From Vibrio splendidus (GTDB taxonomy: Bacteria > Pseudomonadota > Gammaproteobacteria > Enterobacterales > Vibrionaceae): a stretch of DNA of 47,776 bases. Position numbers and translations under genes: made by a program. This document shows, in pieces, positions 1-8,023 of the stretch. The notes beneath the pieces are model-generated. The model saw only the letters and a program-made list of their open reading frames with translations. It was not told where the DNA came from and ran no database searches. Each line of letters starts with the position of its first letter. Positions within the stretch are counted from its first letter, which is position 1. The stretch is from positions 124,112 to 171,887 of the forward strand of contig NZ_MCUN01000035.1 of NCBI RefSeq assembly GCF_002873455.1, written 5' to 3'.

Positions 1-181
1 CTCCCTTGAATTTCGCTTCAATATCTACAAGGAAGTTGCCAATGCTATCGCCTAGTTTTACACGAGTAGCGTGTTGATCTGTATGACTCTTGTATTCGTG
101 TCTCATATCGAAAGACGCCGCAGATACAGAGCCAGCAGCGAGTACAGATGCCACAGCAATCAGGATTTTCGTTTTATTCAT
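1..181 (-). CDS. Oligogalacturonate/oligouronide-specific porin, KdgM family (partial)
   Basis: Only the first 60 codons lie in the window; the gene runs off the left edge. The ATG is the reverse complement of bases 179-181. The product begins with a clear signal peptide (MNKTKILIAVASVLAAGSVSA), followed by a mature start with FDMRHEYKSHTDQHATRVKLG, which resembles the first strand of KdgM/NanC 12-stranded outer-membrane channels. Members of this family let acidic oligosaccharides (pectin or alginate oligomers) cross the outer membrane. The nearby sodium symporter at 2141 fits a two-step uptake route. The family call is fairly sure, the exact substrate is not. Confidence 0.75.
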   Translation of the reverse strand, partial: MNKTKILIAVASVLAAGSVSAASFDMRHEYKSHTDQHATRVKLGDSIGNFLVDIEAKFKG

Positions 182-543
182 GGTATTCGTTCCATATTTA
201 TAGGTTGAGTATTGGCCATAATTGCAAGCCAAATAGAGTCGTTGTTGTCTTCAATGCATTTTGTCTTTGAAATTATTGTTTCGTTATTTCAACTTTGTTT
301 TGCATTTAAATAATACAAATATGCTAACGATTTGAAGGAGTAGGTTCTGTGAATTGGATCGTGTTGTAGGGACGAAATCACTATTAACAAAGGGTTACAA
401 AGTAAATGAATTCAAATAAGTGGCTGTTTTATAGTGATTTGTTTCTTTTTTAGTTATGGTTATTAAGACTTTTGTTCATCAATAAATGTGCGCTACAGCA
501 AAAAATTGAATCTTTAGATGTTATTTTTATTTGTAATACATTA
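182..543. other. AT-rich intergenic region with operator-like sites
   Basis: No convincing gene. It should hold the promoter of the leftward porin gene. It contains an ATACAAATATGC half-site near 313-323 and a fuller TTGTA-A-TACA palindrome at 527-545, both related to the perfect palindrome at 1782-1800. Confidence 0.5.
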
Positions 544-545
544 TT
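527..545. promoter_or_regulatory. Operator-like palindrome (TTGTA-N-TACA type)
   Basis: TTATTTGTA-A-TACATTATT, an imperfect 19-bp palindrome with the same TTGTA/TACA core as the sites at 1782 and 2066. It lies between the porin and the broken small gene. It probably belongs to the same regulator; this is inferred from repetition of the motif. Confidence 0.4.
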
Positions 546-849
546 ATTTACTAGCTTTCTGTAGTAACACATAACTTTGCTGTGTTGATTGCATGAACTG
601 ACGGTGTGAAGCCGCATAAGTAAGAATGGTCTTGAAGCTAAGTGGATTAAAACCAACTGCTTTAAGAACATGAGGCATTTGCTTGAGGTGATTTAAAGCT
701 CAATCAGAGAAGGTTTGAAATGTAGTAGACAAGGCAGTGACATCGCCTGCTATGTAAGTATGAACTTGATAGGAGTGAACAGGGTTCGAATAGTTTCCCA
801 TTTGTTCCAATCGGCTACAAAGAAATCGTTGAAGTGCTTGCGAAAGCAT
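544..849 (-). pseudogene. Small unknown protein interrupted by one in-frame TGA
   Basis: Read on the minus strand from the ATG at 849, an open frame runs 49 codons, meets TGA at 700-702, then continues open for 51 codons to a TAA TAA pair at 541-546. A GGGAGC ribosome-binding-like stretch precedes the ATG. The coding sense on both sides of the TGA looks uniform (MLSQALQRFLCSRLEQMG before the stop, ALNHLKQMPHVLKAVGFN after it), so I read it as one 101-aa protein with a nonsense mutation. The family is not recognised. It could instead be two unrelated chance frames. Confidence 0.45.
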
Positions 850-885
850 TTTGATTATTGCTCCCAACTATTCTAATTATAACTT

Positions 886-970
886 CTGCTTTCGTTTAGA
901 AAGGTAGGAGACGGTAGTGAAGAACTACCCTTGCGCTCATGTTGATACAGGCAACATGAGCGTTTTTTTT
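886..970 (+). ncRNA. Candidate small RNA with intrinsic terminator
   Basis: A strong plus-strand terminator at 934-970 has no plus-strand gene upstream; the flanking genes all point left. A plausible promoter exists at TTGATT (851-856), 17 bp, TAATTA (874-879), giving a start near 886 and an RNA of about 85 nt. A first hairpin (GGTAG/CTACC, about 913-929) precedes the terminator hairpin. No known sRNA family was recognised. The promoter is a by-eye match. Confidence 0.35.
934..970 (+). terminator. Rho-independent terminator
   Basis: An 11-bp stem (CGCTCATGTTG paired with CAACATGAGCG), a 7-nt loop and a run of eight T on the plus strand. It cannot serve the leftward genes around it, since there is no T tract on the minus strand. 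Confidence 0.8.
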
Positions 971-1020
971 ATCTGAAATTTGTGTATAAGAGCCAGTTTG
1001 AGGCTCTACTTACGTTAGTA

Positions 1021-1629
1021 TTAGCTTTCTGTCGGCATCCAAACTTGTTTTGACGTGACTTTGTGGTCTTTAAAGGTCAGTTCTTCAACCTTGTCACCGT
1101 TACTATTCCAGCGAGTGAGTTTCCCGTTTGCTACTTCGCCTTCATCAAATTTCGCTTGGCTGGCCTTATTACCATTAGGGTAGTAGTCCGTCACTAATCC
1201 GTCTTTTTGCCCGTCACTGAATTCGGCTGTTAGGCTTTGTTCGCCATTCGGATACCAGCGCGAGGCAACACCCGACAGCTCATTGTCTTTATAGTTGAGC
1301 TCTGCTTTTTTCTGTCCGTTTGGATACCAGGTCTCGGCTTTGCCTTGCAGCTCACCTTTAACGTAATTCACCTTAGAAGCAACTTGGCCATTTGGGTACC
1401 AGTTGGTTTCTAACCCAAGTTCTAGGCCATCGGCAAATTGAGCTTGGGTCGCGACTTGGCCGTTATCGAACTTCTCTTCAAATTGACCAGTAAAGGGTTT
1501 TGAGTGGTTTACTTGATAAGCCACACCTTTGCGCATTTGTAAGTAGTCAACAGCATCATCGCTGGTGGCTGCATAGCTCATAGAAGATACCGTACTAAGA
1601 GCAATTAAGATTGGAACGTATTTCTTCAT
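1021..1629 (-). CDS. Secreted MORN/YwqK-type repeat protein
   Basis: 202 aa. Residues 1-20 form a signal peptide (MKKYVPILIALSTVSSMSYA) with an AxA-like cut, so the protein is exported. The rest is a series of about six repeats of 22-24 residues with a W/YYPNGQ core (for example WYPNGQVASKVNYVKGELQG), the pattern of MORN-variant repeats found in proteins labelled YwqK-family antitoxin. Despite that label there is no toxin partner here, and the repeats more likely form a binding surface in the periplasm or on the cell surface. The gene stands alone on the minus strand between the candidate sRNA and the symporter control region. Its role is unknown. Confidence 0.8.
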   Translation of the reverse strand: MKKYVPILIALSTVSSMSYAATSDDAVDYLQMRKGVAYQVNHSKPFTGQFEEKFDNGQVATQAQFADGLELGLETNWYPNGQVASKVNYVKGELQGKAETWYPNGQKKAELNYKDNELSGVASRWYPNGEQSLTAEFSDGQKDGLVTDYYPNGNKASQAKFDEGEVANGKLTRWNSNGDKVEELTFKDHKVTSKQVWMPTES

Positions 1630-1781
1630 AATGACACCTTTTTAATGGACGAGGGGAAAGTGTAACTGGTGTGTTAAAAGCATTTCACTTCCGAGAACCA
1701 CTGTCAGTATCTAATAATGGTTTTCAAGTTTGCATTAATGACGGACTCATATAGGGAACTTTTCAGAGCAAATTTTAATTT

Positions 1782-1800
1782 ATATTTGTATTACAAATAT
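1782..1800. promoter_or_regulatory. Perfect 19-bp palindromic operator-like site
   Basis: ATATTTGTA-T-TACAAATAT, a perfect palindrome around one central base. GntR/FCD-type regulators of uronate and alginate genes bind sites of this general build, but the regulator is not in the window, so the assignment is inference. Confidence 0.55.
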
Positions 1801-2065
1801 GTCAGTGTTATTCATTTTTATAAATTATATTTAGCGATATTTCTGTTGCCTCCCTTCGAGCTTTGATCGTGACGAATGATGGTTTTTGTCGATAAATTTT
1901 CGTTTTTTGGAGACTTTGTTCATGTTTTCTGAGGTTTTTGTCGAGATTTGGTACGGATGACTGCACTCACTTGAGGAATTATGCTCGTAGGTGGTGCAAC
2001 TTTGAACTCGATCACTTGTATGATTAATTGGGTGTGAGAGTGTAAGATCGCCGTCACGCATTTGG

Positions 2066-2084
2066 ATTATTGTAGTACAAATAT
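2066..2084. promoter_or_regulatory. Operator-like site upstream of the symporter
   Basis: ATTATTGTA-G-TACAAATAT. The right arm is identical to the perfect site at 1782-1800 and the left arm differs at two positions. Its position just before the symporter suggests direct control of uptake. Confidence 0.5.
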
Positions 2085-2140
2085 GCTTGCCATCTATTTA
2101 TAGTGACCCCAACAAAAAAACATAAATAAAAGGTCTCAAG

Positions 2141-3913
2141 ATGGAACTCAATACCCTGATAGTTGGCATCTACTTCCTATTCTTAATTGCAATAGGGTGG
2201 ATGTTCCGAACGTTTACAAGCACGACAAGTGATTATTTCCGTGGGGGAGGTAACATGCTGTGGTGGATGGTAGGTGCTACGGCATTTATGACCCAGTTCA
2301 GTGCGTGGACATTTACTGGTGCAGCAGGTAAAGCCTTTACCGATGGATTTGCCGTAGCGATTATCTTCATCGCTAACGCATTCGGTTATCTAATGAACTA
2401 CCTCTATTTTGCTCCGAAGTTCCGCCAGTTGCGTGTTGTGACGGTGATTGAAGCGATTCGTATGCGTTTTGGTAAGGTGAACGAGCAAGTGTTTACTTGG
2501 TCTGGCATGCCAAACAGTGTTATCTCCGCGGGTATTTGGTTGAACGGCCTTGCGATCATCGCATCAGGGATCTTTGGTTTCGACATGACAACCACGATCA
2601 TCCTAACAGGCCTTGTAGTACTGGTAATGTCGGTAACGGGCGGCTCTTGGGCTGTAATCGCCTCTGACTTTATGCAGATGGTTATCATTATGGCAGTGAC
2701 CGTAACGTGTGCAGTGGTAGCGGTTTACCACGGTGGCGGCGTTACACAAATTATCAGTGATTTCCCAACCGATTCATTTATCACAGGTGATAACCTTAAT
2801 TACCTAAGCATCTTCAGCATCTGGGCTGTGTTCATCTTCTTAAAGCAATTCAGTATTACCAATAACATGCTGAACTCTTACCGCTACCTTGCAGCGAAAG
2901 ATTCAAACAACGCGCGTAAAGCGGCATTGCTTGCCTGTGTACTGATGACACTGGGTCCAATCATTTGGTTCATGCCTTCATGGTTCATGGCGGGTCAAGG
3001 TGTTGACTTAGCTGCCGCTTATCCAGAAGCAGGCAGCAAAGCGGCTGATTTCGCTTACCTATACTTCGTTCAAGAGTACATGCCGGTTGGTATGGTTGGC
3101 CTTCTGATTGCAGCGATGTTTGCGGCAACAATGTCTTCAATGGACTCGGGTCTAAACCGTAACTCAGGTATTTTTGTTAAGAACTTCTACGAGCCGATTC
3201 TTCGCCCTGAAGCGACAGAGAAAGAGCTAATGGTTGTTTCTAAGCTAACGTCTACCTTCTTCGGTATCGCAATCATCTTGGTTGCTTTGTTCATCAACTC
3301 TCTGAAAGGTTTGAGCCTGTTCGACACCATGATGTATGTCGGTGCGTTGATCGGCTTCCCAATGACGATTCCAGCATTCTGTGGCTTCTTTATCCGTAAA
3401 ACACCGGATTGGGCTGGCTGGGGCACGCTAGTTGTGGGTGGTGTGGTTTCTTACTTCGTTGGTTTCGTTATCACAGCGGATATGATTCAAAACTGGTTCG
3501 GTCTAAACGAATTAACGGGCCGTGAGTGGGCTGACCTGAAAGTGGCTATCGGCCTTATCGGTCACATCGTATTTACTGCTGGTTTCTTTGTTCTTTCAAC
3601 ATTGTTCTACAAGCCATTACCAGAACACCGTGAGAAAGACGTAGACAAGTTCTTCAACAACTTAGCGACACCACTAGTTGCTGAAAGTAGTGAACAGAAG
3701 AAACTGGATAACAAGCAACGTCGTATGTTGGGTTCACTTATCGCGGTTGCGGGTGTGGGCGTAATGACCATGTTCGTGCTGCCAAACCCAATGTGGGGAC
3801 GCATGGTATTCGTTCTGTGTGGCTTGATTGTGTTCTCTGTTGGTCTATTACTTGTAAAAGCGGTTGATGACAAAGTCGAGCAACAAGACGAAGTGACGCC
3901 AGCCGAAGGCTAA
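2141..3913 (+). CDS. Sodium:solute symporter (SSS family), Toa-like oligouronide transporter
   Basis: 590 aa inner-membrane carrier with about 14 hydrophobic helices. The start region (MELNTLIVGIYFLFLIAIGW, then TSDYFRGGGNMLWWMVGATAF) and the AAMFAATMSSMDSGLNRNSG segment are typical of SSS carriers of the SGLT group. Proteins of this length and look are the ToaA/B/C alginate-oligomer symporters described in V. splendidus and Saccharophagus-type alginate loci; here the neighbouring KdgM-type porin supports an oligouronide substrate. ATG at 2141 follows AAAAGGTCTCAAG. A TTGTA-N-TACAA operator lies 57 bp upstream and a strong terminator directly follows, so the gene is probably monocistronic. 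The substrate is inferred. Confidence 0.8.
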   Translation: MELNTLIVGIYFLFLIAIGWMFRTFTSTTSDYFRGGGNMLWWMVGATAFMTQFSAWTFTGAAGKAFTDGFAVAIIFIANAFGYLMNYLYFAPKFRQLRVVTVIEAIRMRFGKVNEQVFTWSGMPNSVISAGIWLNGLAIIASGIFGFDMTTTIILTGLVVLVMSVTGGSWAVIASDFMQMVIIMAVTVTCAVVAVYHGGGVTQIISDFPTDSFITGDNLNYLSIFSIWAVFIFLKQFSITNNMLNSYRYLAAKDSNNARKAALLACVLMTLGPIIWFMPSWFMAGQGVDLAAAYPEAGSKAADFAYLYFVQEYMPVGMVGLLIAAMFAATMSSMDSGLNRNSGIFVKNFYEPILRPEATEKELMVVSKLTSTFFGIAIILVALFINSLKGLSLFDTMMYVGALIGFPMTIPAFCGFFIRKTPDWAGWGTLVVGGVVSYFVGFVITADMIQNWFGLNELTGREWADLKVAIGLIGHIVFTAGFFVLSTLFYKPLPEHREKDVDKFFNNLATPLVAESSEQKKLDNKQRRMLGSLIAVAGVGVMTMFVLPNPMWGRMVFVLCGLIVFSVGLLLVKAVDDKVEQQDEVTPAEG

Positions 3914-3938
3914 TTTAGTAGGTATCCTAAATAACATC

Positions 3939-3970
3939 ACGGCCACCCAAATGGGTGGCCGTCAATTTTT
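3939..3970 (+). terminator. Terminator of the symporter gene
   Basis: Stem ACGGCCACCC / GGGTGGCCGT with a 4-nt loop, followed by CAATTTTT, 25 nt after the stop. Confidence 0.85.
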
Positions 3971-4052
3971 AAAGCCAATATTTAATGTGTACTACTTAAT
4001 GGTTTGAGCTATCAAATAAGTTCACGATAGCTGTCTTGGTCATTAGCACCTA

Positions 4053-4086
4053 AAAAGCCTCAACGGTTAATGTCTGTTGAGGCTTT
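4053..4086 (-). terminator. Terminator of the msrA-like gene
   Basis: Stem AAAAGCCTCAAC / GTTGAGGCTTT. Read on the minus strand it ends in TTTTTA and lies 40 nt past the stop of the leftward msrA-like gene. Confidence 0.7.
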
Positions 4087-4126
4087 ATCGATCTTACGTC
4101 GTGACTATCTCGATCTTACGCCGTGA

Positions 4127-4654
4127 TTACCGTGCTTTATATTTATGCAGTAGATCCCAAGGGATATTGCATAAGTGATGGTCTTCAGGAAACTGACTTA
4201 AGTGATGCTGATGAATATCATCACTCGCAACATAGTGAGTTAACGGCAATAGCTCGAGTGCGATACGGTCTGCGTCGTCACGAGATGCAACATAATGCTT
4301 GGCTTCTGTTAAGTGTTTTGTGTTGGTGCTGTATACGCCAGTACGGTACTTCTCACCCACATCGACGCCCTGTTTATTGACACTGTAAGGGTCGATAATC
4401 TCAAACAGGTGTTCGATCAGAATCGTTACTGAAGTAATGCTTGGATCAAATTCAATTTGGACGCACTCTGCATAGCCATCGTAATCGCTTTGTGTGCCAT
4501 TGCATTGCGTGCTATCGCATTGCGTCGACCCGTTTTCTGTTAGCTGGGCGCTTCCATTGGCTCGGCCTGCTTCTGTGCTGATAACACCAGGAACGTACTT
4601 AATAAATTCTTGTACGCCCCATAAACACCCGCCAGCTAAATAAATTTGTTCCAT
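4127..4654 (-). CDS. Peptide-methionine (S)-S-oxide reductase, MsrA-like
   Basis: About 175 aa. MsrA repairs oxidised methionine in proteins. The product opens with MEQIYLAGGCLWGVQEFI; the catalytic Cys sits in GGCLWG where the family normally has GCFWG, so Phe is replaced by Leu. The later DYDGYAECVQIEFDP, LFEIIDPYSVNKQG and GEKYRTGVY segments also match MsrA. An insert rich in Gln/Ser/Thr/Cys (STQCDSTQCNGTQSDYD) lies where the family has the short GxTxNPTY stretch and looks like a small internal duplication. I chose the ATG at 4654, preceded by AGAGAAGT, over the longer frame from 4738. The unusual Phe-to-Leu change and insert leave activity uncertain. Confidence 0.75.
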   Translation of the reverse strand: MEQIYLAGGCLWGVQEFIKYVPGVISTEAGRANGSAQLTENGSTQCDSTQCNGTQSDYDGYAECVQIEFDPSITSVTILIEHLFEIIDPYSVNKQGVDVGEKYRTGVYSTNTKHLTEAKHYVASRDDADRIALELLPLTHYVASDDIHQHHLSQFPEDHHLCNIPWDLLHKYKAR

Positions 4655-4865
4655 ACTTCTCTTTGAGCCTTCAGTGTTTGTTGATGTTCGTTCGGTGCAT
4701 GAATCAATATAGTGATACAAGCATGTATGAAAAAGCACCTATAAAAATAAGCGTGCACATAAAAATCAGCACCCATATAAAAACAAGCGTTTAGGCATTG
4801 TAAACCTGTACGACTGAACAAACATTAGTTAAATATGATTTGTGATTATATAAGTCAGTATTGCT

Positions 4866-6026
4866 TTGTCATCACCCGAATCTCAACATCAAGTGAGCGT
4901 TACTCTAACCATGTTTGATCAAATAAAAGACTTCATTAATCCGAGCAAGAACCCCGATCTTACTCAGGCCCATGAATATCAACGCAAGCACCTGCCTACC
5001 TTGTGGCTGCTAGGTAAAACGGGCGCGGGTAAGTCATCATTTATTCAAGCGGTTACGGGTGATTCTTCTGTTGAAGTAGGGAATGGCTTCGCTCCGTGTA
5101 CCATGACGGCGATGTCGTATGAGTTTCCTCAAGACAAACCTGTGATGCGTTTTCTCGATACCAGAGGACTAAGCGAAGCGAATTACGATGCGAAAGAGGA
5201 TCTAGAAGAGATTGGCCAGGCAGGTAATGCGTTAGTCGTTGTAATGAAAGCAGACGAACCTGAACAATCCGCCGTGCTTGCAGCTCTAAAACAGATTAAG
5301 AAACAGAAGAAGATTAAACACTTGTTGCTAGTTCATACTGCGGTCTTGTCCTCCAGTGAAACAGACCGAGCAAGGCAGGTTCAGTTCAACACCAACCAAG
5401 TAGAAAAGGTTTGGGGTAAAGGGTTTGAATCGGTAACGGTCGATTTTGAAGTCGATGACAGCGCTATGTCTAACAGCAAAGCGGTTTACAACTATGACAG
5501 CTTGTTAGAAAAGCTGACCAGTATTCTTCCTGTTATAGGGATGATGGTGCAAGACAAAGAGCATTCCACACAAGAAGAAGTCAACTTTGATCAAGTAGAA
5601 AACGAAGTGCTTTGGTATGCAGGAAGCGCTGCGGCAAGCGACCTGATTCCGGGTGTTGGCTTGGTGTCTGTACCTGCGATTCAAGCGAAAATGCTTCATA
5701 GTTTGGCGAATCAATATGGGGTCGAGTGGAACAAGAGAGTCTTCAGTGAGCTGATAGGTACTTTGGGAAGCAGTTTTGCTTTGCAATACGGAATGAAGTT
5801 AGGCACTCGACAGTTGATAAAGCTGATACCGGTTTATGGTCAAACGGTAGGGGCAGTTGCTGCAGCCGCCATGAGCTTCGGAACCTCTTATGGTTTAGGT
5901 CGTGCGGCTTGTTTTTACTTCTATCATAAGAACAAAGGCGAAGAAGTGTCTGAACAAGAGATGCAGAAGATCTACAAAGAATCCCTGAAAAAAGGAAAGG
6001 CGGCATCGGGCTATGAAGAAAATTAG
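4866..6026 (+). CDS. GTPase with C-terminal membrane domain (Era/YcjF-like, DUF697 type)
   Basis: Up to 386 aa. The P-loop is GKTGAGKSS (residues 50-58) and the switch II motif DTRG (98-101), which place it in the Era-like GTPases. A clear NKxD motif is not visible; the equivalent stretch reads LLLVHTAVLSS. Residues about 250-360 hold Gly/Ala-rich hydrophobic stretches (AASDLIPGVGLVSVPAIQAK, YGQTVGAVAAAAMSFGTSYG) as in the DUF697 membrane-anchoring domain. The frame opens at TTG 4866; a first ATG is at 4911 and a GTG at 4893, and none has a good ribosome-binding site, so the start is uncertain. It overlaps the next GTPase gene by 14 nt, so the two are co-translated. Function unknown; membrane stress or remodelling is conceivable. 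Confidence 0.75.
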   Translation: MSSPESQHQVSVTLTMFDQIKDFINPSKNPDLTQAHEYQRKHLPTLWLLGKTGAGKSSFIQAVTGDSSVEVGNGFAPCTMTAMSYEFPQDKPVMRFLDTRGLSEANYDAKEDLEEIGQAGNALVVVMKADEPEQSAVLAALKQIKKQKKIKHLLLVHTAVLSSSETDRARQVQFNTNQVEKVWGKGFESVTVDFEVDDSAMSNSKAVYNYDSLLEKLTSILPVIGMMVQDKEHSTQEEVNFDQVENEVLWYAGSAAASDLIPGVGLVSVPAIQAKMLHSLANQYGVEWNKRVFSELIGTLGSSFALQYGMKLGTRQLIKLIPVYGQTVGAVAAAAMSFGTSYGLGRAACFYFYHKNKGEEVSEQEMQKIYKESLKKGKAASGYEEN

Positions 6027-7719
6027 AAACCTATTTCGATTACTGGCGGTGCTATCGGGCGGACGTTGGGGTATTGCTCTTATTTCGGCCATCTTCCCAA
6101 GCGTTATCATGATGGGCTTTGGTGTTTTCTTAGCGGTAAAATACGGTTACCTACTGGAAATGTCGATTGCCATTGCGGTGAGTACTTTGGTGTTCACCAT
6201 TCCTTTGTATGTGTCTAGCCGTTCTTCGCATCCATCTTCTCGTCAATCCTCTCAGCGTTCTTCACGCAACTCTTCAAATAACGAGTCTTTCTCAAATAAA
6301 GAAAGTGAAGACATTGGCGAGGGAGGTTCTGAATCACACCATAAAAAAGCTGATATCAACGATGCATTGGTTAAGGCTTCGACTGATTGGTCTCAAAAAG
6401 AACTGTCGATCTGGAATGAATCAAAACACTATGTACGCCAACAATTAATGGACGATATAGAGTGGGGCAACCTAGACCAAACCGGTTTAGAAGTACTTGA
6501 GTTTGTGGCGAAAAAGTTTGATAAGAAATCGCTCGATTTCTCGATTCCTGAAGGGCTAAAGCTGTTCGAAGAGGTAAGCCGACGTTACAAACTGGTAGTG
6601 CGAGAGCATATACCGGGCATTGAGTATCTCAAGGTTTCTTACATTAAGGCGGGCTACGAAGCCTATGACAAATATGGCGAGCTAGGGCAGAAGATCGTTA
6701 AGGCCGCTATTTGGGGGAATCACCTCAAAGACCTGTATTTGAACCCGTTAAAAGTTGTTTCTGATTTAGGTCGAGAGCAAGCGACATCTTCAATGACAAA
6801 AGGTGTGGTTGACGACATGCAGTACGCCGCTAAACAAGCCTTATTAGATGAAGTCGCGGCGGTGGCGATTGACCTCTATAGCGGACGTTTCAGCATTGAA
6901 GATGAAGCATTGAAAGCGTCGGACGTATCTGAACTCGACGAACAACGCTTTGCTCCTGAATTAGAGCCTGTGCGAATCGTGCTGGTGGGGCAAACCAGCT
7001 CTGGTAAATCTTCGCTTATCAATGCTCTTAAGCAAGAGTTGGTAGCTGAAGTGGATGTACTGCCATCAACGGACACTTCAACGGTTTACAACGCGTTTGT
7101 CGACGACAATGATGTTCGAGTTGTTGATCTTCAGGGGCTTGATGGCAATCCTAAAACCGAAGCCTTAATGCTGAAAGAGATGACCCAAGCCGATGTGGTG
7201 CTATGGGTGCTTAAAGCCAATCAATCTGCGCGTGATTTGGATAAGCAGCTGAAAGATAGATTTGATGCTTTCTATGACGATCCTAAGAACATCTCACGCA
7301 AGAAGCAGATAGTGGTGTCGGTTGTGAATCAGGTAGACCGATTAAAGCCTGTAGACGATTGGCAACCGCCGTATGACTTAGAGAATCCAACATCGGCCAA
7401 AGCAAAGATCATTGTTCAAGCGCTCGAATACAATCATATATTGCTGAAAACCGATATCGTGTTACCGCTGGCGATTGCGCCAGAAAAGGTACAGTTTGGT
7501 TTAGATACTTTAAGGCAGACGTTGATTGAGCGTATCGCTGACGCAAATAACGTGCAGAGAAATCGCCAACGTTTAGAAGCCATGAAAAGAGGGACGTCGG
7601 TTAAAGGCCAACTGAATAAAGCGGTCAAGGCGGGTAAGAAGGTTGCCCCTAGTGCATTGAAAGCAGCGACACCGAAGATCGCTGAAATGGCCATTAAACA
7701 AGTCGTTAAGAAAAAGTAA
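6013..7719 (+). CDS. Membrane-anchored GTPase with long N-terminal domain
   Basis: 568 aa. Two hydrophobic helices (about residues 20-43 and 48-66) are followed by a Ser-rich linker (69-98: SSRSSHPSSRQSSQRSS), a helical region (115-310), and a C-terminal Era-like GTPase domain with G1 GQTSSGKSS (326-334), G3 DLQG (372-375) and G4 NQVD (439-442). The last 40 residues are Lys-rich. The layout, with membrane anchor first and GTPase last, is the mirror image of the upstream partner. The ATG lies inside the partner gene (overlap ATGAAGAAAATTAG), so expression is coupled. Close relatives are annotated as GTPase or 50S ribosome-binding GTPase without known role. I do not recognise a named gene. Confidence 0.8.
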   Translation: MKKIRNLFRLLAVLSGGRWGIALISAIFPSVIMMGFGVFLAVKYGYLLEMSIAIAVSTLVFTIPLYVSSRSSHPSSRQSSQRSSRNSSNNESFSNKESEDIGEGGSESHHKKADINDALVKASTDWSQKELSIWNESKHYVRQQLMDDIEWGNLDQTGLEVLEFVAKKFDKKSLDFSIPEGLKLFEEVSRRYKLVVREHIPGIEYLKVSYIKAGYEAYDKYGELGQKIVKAAIWGNHLKDLYLNPLKVVSDLGREQATSSMTKGVVDDMQYAAKQALLDEVAAVAIDLYSGRFSIEDEALKASDVSELDEQRFAPELEPVRIVLVGQTSSGKSSLINALKQELVAEVDVLPSTDTSTVYNAFVDDNDVRVVDLQGLDGNPKTEALMLKEMTQADVVLWVLKANQSARDLDKQLKDRFDAFYDDPKNISRKKQIVVSVVNQVDRLKPVDDWQPPYDLENPTSAKAKIIVQALEYNHILLKTDIVLPLAIAPEKVQFGLDTLRQTLIERIADANNVQRNRQRLEAMKRGTSVKGQLNKAVKAGKKVAPSALKAATPKIAEMAIKQVVKKK

Positions 7720-7741
7720 TCCACGACAGTTTCTATAATGC

Positions 7742-7773
7742 CGTTCTGGTGAGGTTTGATTCTCATCAGAACG
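7742..7773 (+). terminator. Possible weak terminator after the GTPase pair
   Basis: Inverted repeat CGTTCTGGTGAG / CTCATCAGAACG with one mismatch about 25 nt after the stop. No clear T tract follows, so it may act only as a 3' stabilising hairpin. Confidence 0.35.
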
Positions 7774-7864
7774 TAGTGTTCTAGTTCTTCGTTCTATATT
7801 AGAGATGCATTGAATTTAAAAGATCGCCGCTATTATTAAATATCTCGCTGAACTAGTTTAATAG

Positions 7865-7896
7865 TATATAAACTGCTGTGATTCACAGTTTATATA
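7865..7896. promoter_or_regulatory. Nested palindrome upstream of the tna leader
   Basis: TATATAAACTG (7865-7875) is a perfect inverted match to CAGTTTATATA (7886-7896), and between and overlapping them lies CTGTGA-T-TCACAG. The half-sites resemble CRP halves but are spaced by one base rather than six, so this is not a canonical CRP site. A second short inverted repeat, AAATGT-TGATC-ACATTT, lies at 7925-7941. Confidence 0.4.
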
Positions 7897-8023
7897 ACAT
7901 GCTATCGTATTTAATTTTCATTCTAAATGTTGATCACATTTATACTTGTCTAAGCTTTATTTATAAAACAATTGCACTATATTTAAATTTCGGATCATCT
8001 TGATTTCAACGTAGGGATATATT

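Larger units (their letters stand above)
1630..2140. other. Intergenic control region of symporter and MORN gene
   Basis: About 510 nt without a convincing gene. It carries two copies of the TTGTA-N-TACAA palindrome (1782-1800 and 2066-2084). The second lies 57 bp before the symporter start, where a promoter is expected. Confidence 0.6.

Noticed and set aside
1021..1629. Toxin-antitoxin system based on the YwqK antitoxin label
   Set aside because: The protein is secreted and no toxin gene lies next to it.
1831..2061. Minus-strand 76-codon open frame between the MORN gene and symporter
   Set aside because: Biased composition (His, Ser, Lys), overlaps operator-like sites, and no ribosome-binding site; treated as chance.
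4123..4380. Plus-strand frame opposite the msrA-like gene
   Set aside because: It is an antisense shadow of a well-matched gene.
7876..7888. CTGTGA-T-TCACAG as a CRP site
   Set aside because: The half-sites are separated by one base instead of six; reported only as a palindrome.
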